A stretch of 64,000 nt of DNA, from contig PMIJ01000076.1 of NCBI GenBank assembly GCA_003157015.1, positions 1-64,000 of the forward strand, in the 5' to 3' direction. The notes under the pieces were generated by a model that saw nothing but the letters and a program-made list of their open reading frames with translations, ran no database searches and was not told where the DNA came from. Within the stretch, counting starts at the first letter, position 1. Every line of letters begins with the position of its first letter. The DNA comes from Bacteroidales bacterium. Its GTDB lineage: Bacteria; Bacteroidota; Bacteroidia; Bacteroidales; VadinHA17. The position numbers and the translations under genes were made by a program. This document shows, piece by piece, positions 60,734 to 64,000 of the stretch.

Positions 60734-61579
60734 ATGGGCAATGAACCGGACATAACGGAAAATCAGACATTAGATGTCAAAAATGTCCTTTATTCAAAAA
60801 ATCCGGCACTCGCGAGAGGTATACCCGGTTTTGTGATAAACTATCTGAAAAGGATTGTGCATCAGGATGAATTAAATGAGTTTCTGAATAAATGGGGACA
60901 TCTGAAGGATTCAGAATTAATTGCTGCAGGATTGAAACATTTCCAGATCAGTTATACTGTTACCGGGAGTGAAAAGATACCGGAATCAGGCAGATTTATA
61001 TTTGTCTCAAATCACCCGCTGGGAGGACTAGACGGACTGGTGTTTATTCATGAACTGTCGAAACACTTTCGTGACATTATATTCCCTGTGAACGATTTAC
61101 TTACCAGCATTAAAAACCTGACAGGCATCTTTATTCCTATAAACAAACATGGAGCCCAGGCAAAGGAGGCAGCCATTATGCTTGAGAAAGCTTATGCTTC
61201 AGATTGCCAGATCCTTTATTTCCCTGCCGGGCTATGTTCGAGGAAAAAAAGAGGAGTCATCAGGGACCTTCAATGGCATAAAAGTTTCATTACTAAATCA
61301 ATAGAACACCAAAGAGATATAGTCCCTGCATTTATTTCAGGCAGAAACTCCAATTTTTTCTACGCTTTGGCCAATATCAGGAAGAACCTGGGTATAAAAG
61401 CAAACATTGAGATGCTATATCTTGCCGATGAAATGTTTAAACAAAAAGGTAAAGAGATCAACCTGGTTTTCGGAGAACCTGTTTCCTGGAGAACATTCGA
61501 CAAAACAAAAACAGCCCCTGAGTGGGCCGAATGGGTCAAAGCCAAATCATATGATCTGGAATCATTTATTATCCGGTGA
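60734..61579 (+). CDS. PlsC-type acyltransferase, probable glycine-lipid O-acyltransferase GlsA
   Basis: A 281-residue acyltransferase of the lysophosphatidic acid acyltransferase superfamily. The catalytic motif is NHPLGGLDG (an NHx4D type), followed by the substrate motif FIPINKHG and FPAGLCSRK. Directly downstream lies a GNAT N-acyltransferase. In Bacteroides such a pair (GlsB and GlsA) makes N-acyl-glycine and then acyloxyacyl glycine lipids; ornithine-lipid genes olsB/olsA are organised alike. The assignment to glycine lipids rests on phylum and pairing, not on a direct match. It would act at the inner membrane. Confidence 0.8.
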   Translation: MGNEPDITENQTLDVKNVLYSKNPALARGIPGFVINYLKRIVHQDELNEFLNKWGHLKDSELIAAGLKHFQISYTVTGSEKIPESGRFIFVSNHPLGGLDGLVFIHELSKHFRDIIFPVNDLLTSIKNLTGIFIPINKHGAQAKEAAIMLEKAYASDCQILYFPAGLCSRKKRGVIRDLQWHKSFITKSIEHQRDIVPAFISGRNSNFFYALANIRKNLGIKANIEMLYLADEMFKQKGKEINLVFGEPVSWRTFDKTKTAPEWAEWVKAKSYDLESFIIR

Positions 61580-61660
61580 CAGGGAAACAAAAAAAAATAG
61601 TAAATTGCGTCAGATTTCGTACATAATATCCCTGTAAATCACCCCCTCTAATAATATCCG

Positions 61661-62623
61661 ATGGAACCAGTTGTTGCCCAATTACCAAAAGATCAAATTA
61701 TTGCCGAGCTGACCAGCGACAAGCTCCTGCGCAAGACCAATAATGGCAATAACGAGGTATATGTTTTTGATAATAATAATTCTCCTGCCCTCATGCACGA
61801 AGTGGGCCGGGTCAGGGAAATCACTTTCAGACATGCCGGAGGGGGAACCGGCAAAGAGATAGATATTGACGATTTTGACACCGCTATGGTTGATCCCCAG
61901 AAACAGCTTATTGTATGGGATCCTGAAAACAAGGAGATTATCGGGGGATATCGCTACTATTTCCCTGAAAAAGGCTGTACCAACTGCGACATTACGAAGC
62001 TTGCATCATCAGCCTATTTTCATTTTTCCGATAAATTCCTGACAAAATATTATCCTCACCTGATGGAGCTTGGCAGGTCTTTTGTTCATCCCGATTATCA
62101 GTCGCGTTCCATGGGAAGGAAAAGCATGTTTGCTCTTGATAACCTTTGGGATGGACTCGGGGCAATTATAATCGATAACCATCACCTTAAGTATTTATTC
62201 GGGAAAGTGACTATGTATCCTCACTTTAATCCGAAAGCCAGAAATATGATCCTTTATTTTCTAAAGAGGCATTTCAGGGATTCTGATCGCCTGGTTACTC
62301 CTGTTGATCCTATAAATATTGATCTCCATAAGGATGAGATGAAAAAACTTTTCAGGGGTTGGAGATATAAGGAAAATTACAAGATCCTCTCAAGAGAGGT
62401 CAGAAATCTCAACGAGAATATTCCTCCACTAATAAATGCTTATATGAATCTGTCTCCGACTATGAAGACTTTCGGTACATTCATCAATCATAAATTCGGA
62501 GATGTTGAGGAGACCGGAATTATGATTACGCTCAGGGATATATACGTTGAGAAGATCAACAGGCACCTTGCATCGTACAAAAAAGATTTTGAAATCACAT
62601 GGTTTTCACACGAGAATCAATAA
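61661..62623 (+). CDS. GNAT-fold N-acyltransferase, probable GlsB (OlsB-like)
   Basis: A 320-residue protein of the OlsB/hemolysin-like GNAT family. Family features are VGRVREITFRHAGGGTGKEIDIDDFD at the N-terminus (quoted in part: VREITFR, GTGKEIDIDDFD), LIVWDPENKEIIGGYRYY, and LMELGRSFVHPDYQSRSMG. It would N-acylate an amino acid, glycine in Bacteroides, using acyl-ACP. It lies 81 bases behind the PlsC-type gene on the same strand and probably shares its transcript. The 3' end overlaps the convergent purF-like gene by seven bases. Confidence 0.82.
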   Translation: MEPVVAQLPKDQIIAELTSDKLLRKTNNGNNEVYVFDNNNSPALMHEVGRVREITFRHAGGGTGKEIDIDDFDTAMVDPQKQLIVWDPENKEIIGGYRYYFPEKGCTNCDITKLASSAYFHFSDKFLTKYYPHLMELGRSFVHPDYQSRSMGRKSMFALDNLWDGLGAIIIDNHHLKYLFGKVTMYPHFNPKARNMILYFLKRHFRDSDRLVTPVDPINIDLHKDEMKKLFRGWRYKENYKILSREVRNLNENIPPLINAYMNLSPTMKTFGTFINHKFGDVEETGIMITLRDIYVEKINRHLASYKKDFEITWFSHENQ

Positions 62624-64000
62624 GCTCGTATATTTCTTCCTTCAATATAGTTAATGAAAGACTGGTTGACTACCTTATTCCCTCCGGGGGTTGGATAGTT
62701 GCCGGTAAAATACCAGTCACCCAGATGCCCGGGACACGCTTCATGCAGGCCTTCAATTGTTTGAAACACTATTCTGACTTCTGATTTTATATCACTTGAT
62801 TTAAGCATCGATGATATTTTTGCCGATATCTCATCAGTAGAAAATGGTTTATATATTTCACGAACCATATTTCTCATTTCAATAACGGGTTTTTGAAGCT
62901 CTGACAAAGCTCCATGATATACATCGTTGATTATTGATTCATTACCTGTATCTTTTAAGAGCTCGATAGCGGCTCTGAATGCAATAAAATCACCAAGCTT
63001 GGCCATATCAATTCCGTAGCAATCGGGATATCTCAGTTGCGGGGATGACGATACCACGACAATTTTTTTCGGATCAAGCTTATCAAGAATCCTTATTATA
63101 CTTTTTTTCAGGGTTGTGCCTCTTACGATCGAGTCATCGATTACTACCAGGTTATCAACGTTCCTCCTGATCACTCCGTATGTTACATCATAGATATGTC
63201 CGACCAGATCATCGCGGCTTGTGTCTTCAGTTATAAATGTGCGTAATTTGGCATCTTTAACTGCTATTTTTTCAACTCTTGGTCGCTGGTTAATGATTTT
63301 TTCGAGCTCTTCTCTTTCAAGATATTTTCCCCTGCTGAGTATATGATCGATCTTTACCTGATTGAGATAGTTTTCGACTCCCTTTATCAACCCGTAGAAT
63401 GCACTTTCAGCTGTGTTCGGAATATAGGAAAACACCGTATGGTCAAGATCATAGTCAACAACTCTGAGAACACTGTTAGCAAGAAGCTCACCGAGTTTCT
63501 TGCGTTCCCTGTATATTACTTTATCTGTTCCTCTTGAAAAATATATTCTTTCAAATGAACATTTTCTGGGTTCGGTTTCTTCCCTGATTTTTTCGATTGT
63601 AGTTTCTCCTGATGCCTTAATAATAATTGCAGACGCAGGTGGAAGTTCAAGAACATCATCTGTTCTCACATTGAAGATAGTCTGTATAACCGGGCGTTCA
63701 GAAGCAACCACAACTACTTCATCATCAATATAATAAAATGCAGGTCTGATTCCGGCCGGATCTCTCATAACAAATGCATCGCCATGACCTACCATTCCTG
63801 CCATTGCATAACCGCCATCCCAGTTGCGGCTTGCTTTCTTCAGAATTGAAGTAACATCCAGATGTTTCTCGATCATCGGAGATATTTCCTTTTTCGAAAA
63901 ACCCTCCTCTTTGAATTTGCGGAACAATCTTTCGTTTTCTTCATCGAGCCTGTGTCCGACATTTTCGAGTATTGTTACCGTATCCGAAAAATCAACCGGA
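62617..64000 (-). CDS. purF: Amidophosphoribosyltransferase (PurF family), partial at the window edge
   Basis: The reading frame stays open to the last base of the window, so the N-terminus with the glutaminase Cys is missing; the 460 codons present are the C-terminal part. Visible are the end of the class II glutaminase domain (DGGYAMAGMVGHGDAFVMRDP, quoted to 21 in parts: GYAMAGMVGH, RDPAGIRPAFY) and the phosphoribosyltransferase domain with the PRPP loop VVIDDSIVRGTT. From the missing portion, the full protein should be near 630 residues, longer than E. coli PurF (about 505), as in the long Bacteroidota paralogue. It catalyses, or derives from, the first step of purine synthesis. Confidence 0.88.
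   Translation of the reverse strand, partial: PVDFSDTVTILENVGHRLDEENERLFRKFKEEGFSKKEISPMIEKHLDVTSILKKASRNWDGGYAMAGMVGHGDAFVMRDPAGIRPAFYYIDDEVVVVASERPVIQTIFNVRTDDVLELPPASAIIIKASGETTIEKIREETEPRKCSFERIYFSRGTDKVIYRERKKLGELLANSVLRVVDYDLDHTVFSYIPNTAESAFYGLIKGVENYLNQVKIDHILSRGKYLEREELEKIINQRPRVEKIAVKDAKLRTFITEDTSRDDLVGHIYDVTYGVIRRNVDNLVVIDDSIVRGTTLKKSIIRILDKLDPKKIVVVSSSPQLRYPDCYGIDMAKLGDFIAFRAAIELLKDTGNESIINDVYHGALSELQKPVIEMRNMVREIYKPFSTDEISAKISSMLKSSDIKSEVRIVFQTIEGLHEACPGHLGDWYFTGNYPTPGGNKVVNQSFINYIEGRNIRAY

Noticed and set aside
63925-63927. A start codon for the PurF-like gene inside the window
   Set aside because: It is a TTG within a continuous open frame (upstream residues include LDEENERLFRKF), and the glutaminase domain would be incomplete. 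The gene runs off the window.

Overview
The window is a chromosomal segment of a low-GC member of the Bacteroidota, most likely Bacteroidales or a close relative. The evidence is the gene content (dcw cluster without murF or ddl, DUF5128-type propeller lipoprotein, Porin_10-type barrel, glycine-lipid type acyltransferase pair, NamZ/DUF1343), the near absence of Shine-Dalgarno sequences, and several -7 boxes of the TAnnTTTG type. No rRNA, tRNA, CRISPR array or phage was seen.

Layout. (1) 1-4.75 kb, minus strand: an outer-membrane barrel, amtB and a divergent PII gene, preceded by a good -24/-12 promoter and two equally spaced CTAC-N6-GTAG palindromes, then a NifA-like sigma-54 activator. (2) 5-13.5 kb: an orphan lipoprotein, valS, a class I aminotransferase, a NamZ-type muramidase and a LolC/E-type permease, separated by several families of small inverted-repeat elements. 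(3) 13.5-16.2 kb: a histidine kinase and an NtrC-family regulator. (4) 16.7-39 kb, plus strand: eight consecutive, divergent FtsX/MacB-type permeases of 774-818 residues, all ending NPVEALRYE, with no ATPase, adaptor or TolC gene in the window. A propeller lipoprotein and a small DUF559 nuclease gene interrupt the array. The array starts behind two tandem palindromes and a weaker -24/-12 candidate, so the adjacent two-component system is its probable regulator. (5) 39-45 kb: an esterase with CHB_HEX and PA14-like tail, a second DUF559 gene, a Nudix hydrolase, an MltF-like transglycosylase that has lost most of its solute-binding domain, and a Porin_10-like barrel. (6) 45-60.3 kb, minus strand: a complete dcw cluster mraZ-rsmH-ftsL-ftsI-murE-mraY-murD-ftsW-murG-murC-ftsQ-ftsA-ftsZ with 10-bp-spaced MraZ boxes in front. 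(7) 60.7-64 kb: a probable glycine-lipid acyltransferase pair and a long PurF-type protein cut by the window edge.

The most unusual signal is a family of C/G-rich terminal-inverted-repeat elements. Two copies carry a DUF559 (PD-(D/E)XK, Vsr-like) nuclease gene between the repeats, with the 3' end of the gene running through the right repeat. Many short, gene-less copies sit just behind stop codons around the FtsX array. This looks like an autonomous/non-autonomous element pair comparable in logic to RAYT/REP, but with a different nuclease. The second notable signal is the FtsX array itself, with traces of gene conversion, an orphan 3' end, heptamer tandem repeats in its spacers, and a first coupling helix that has decayed in about half of the members.
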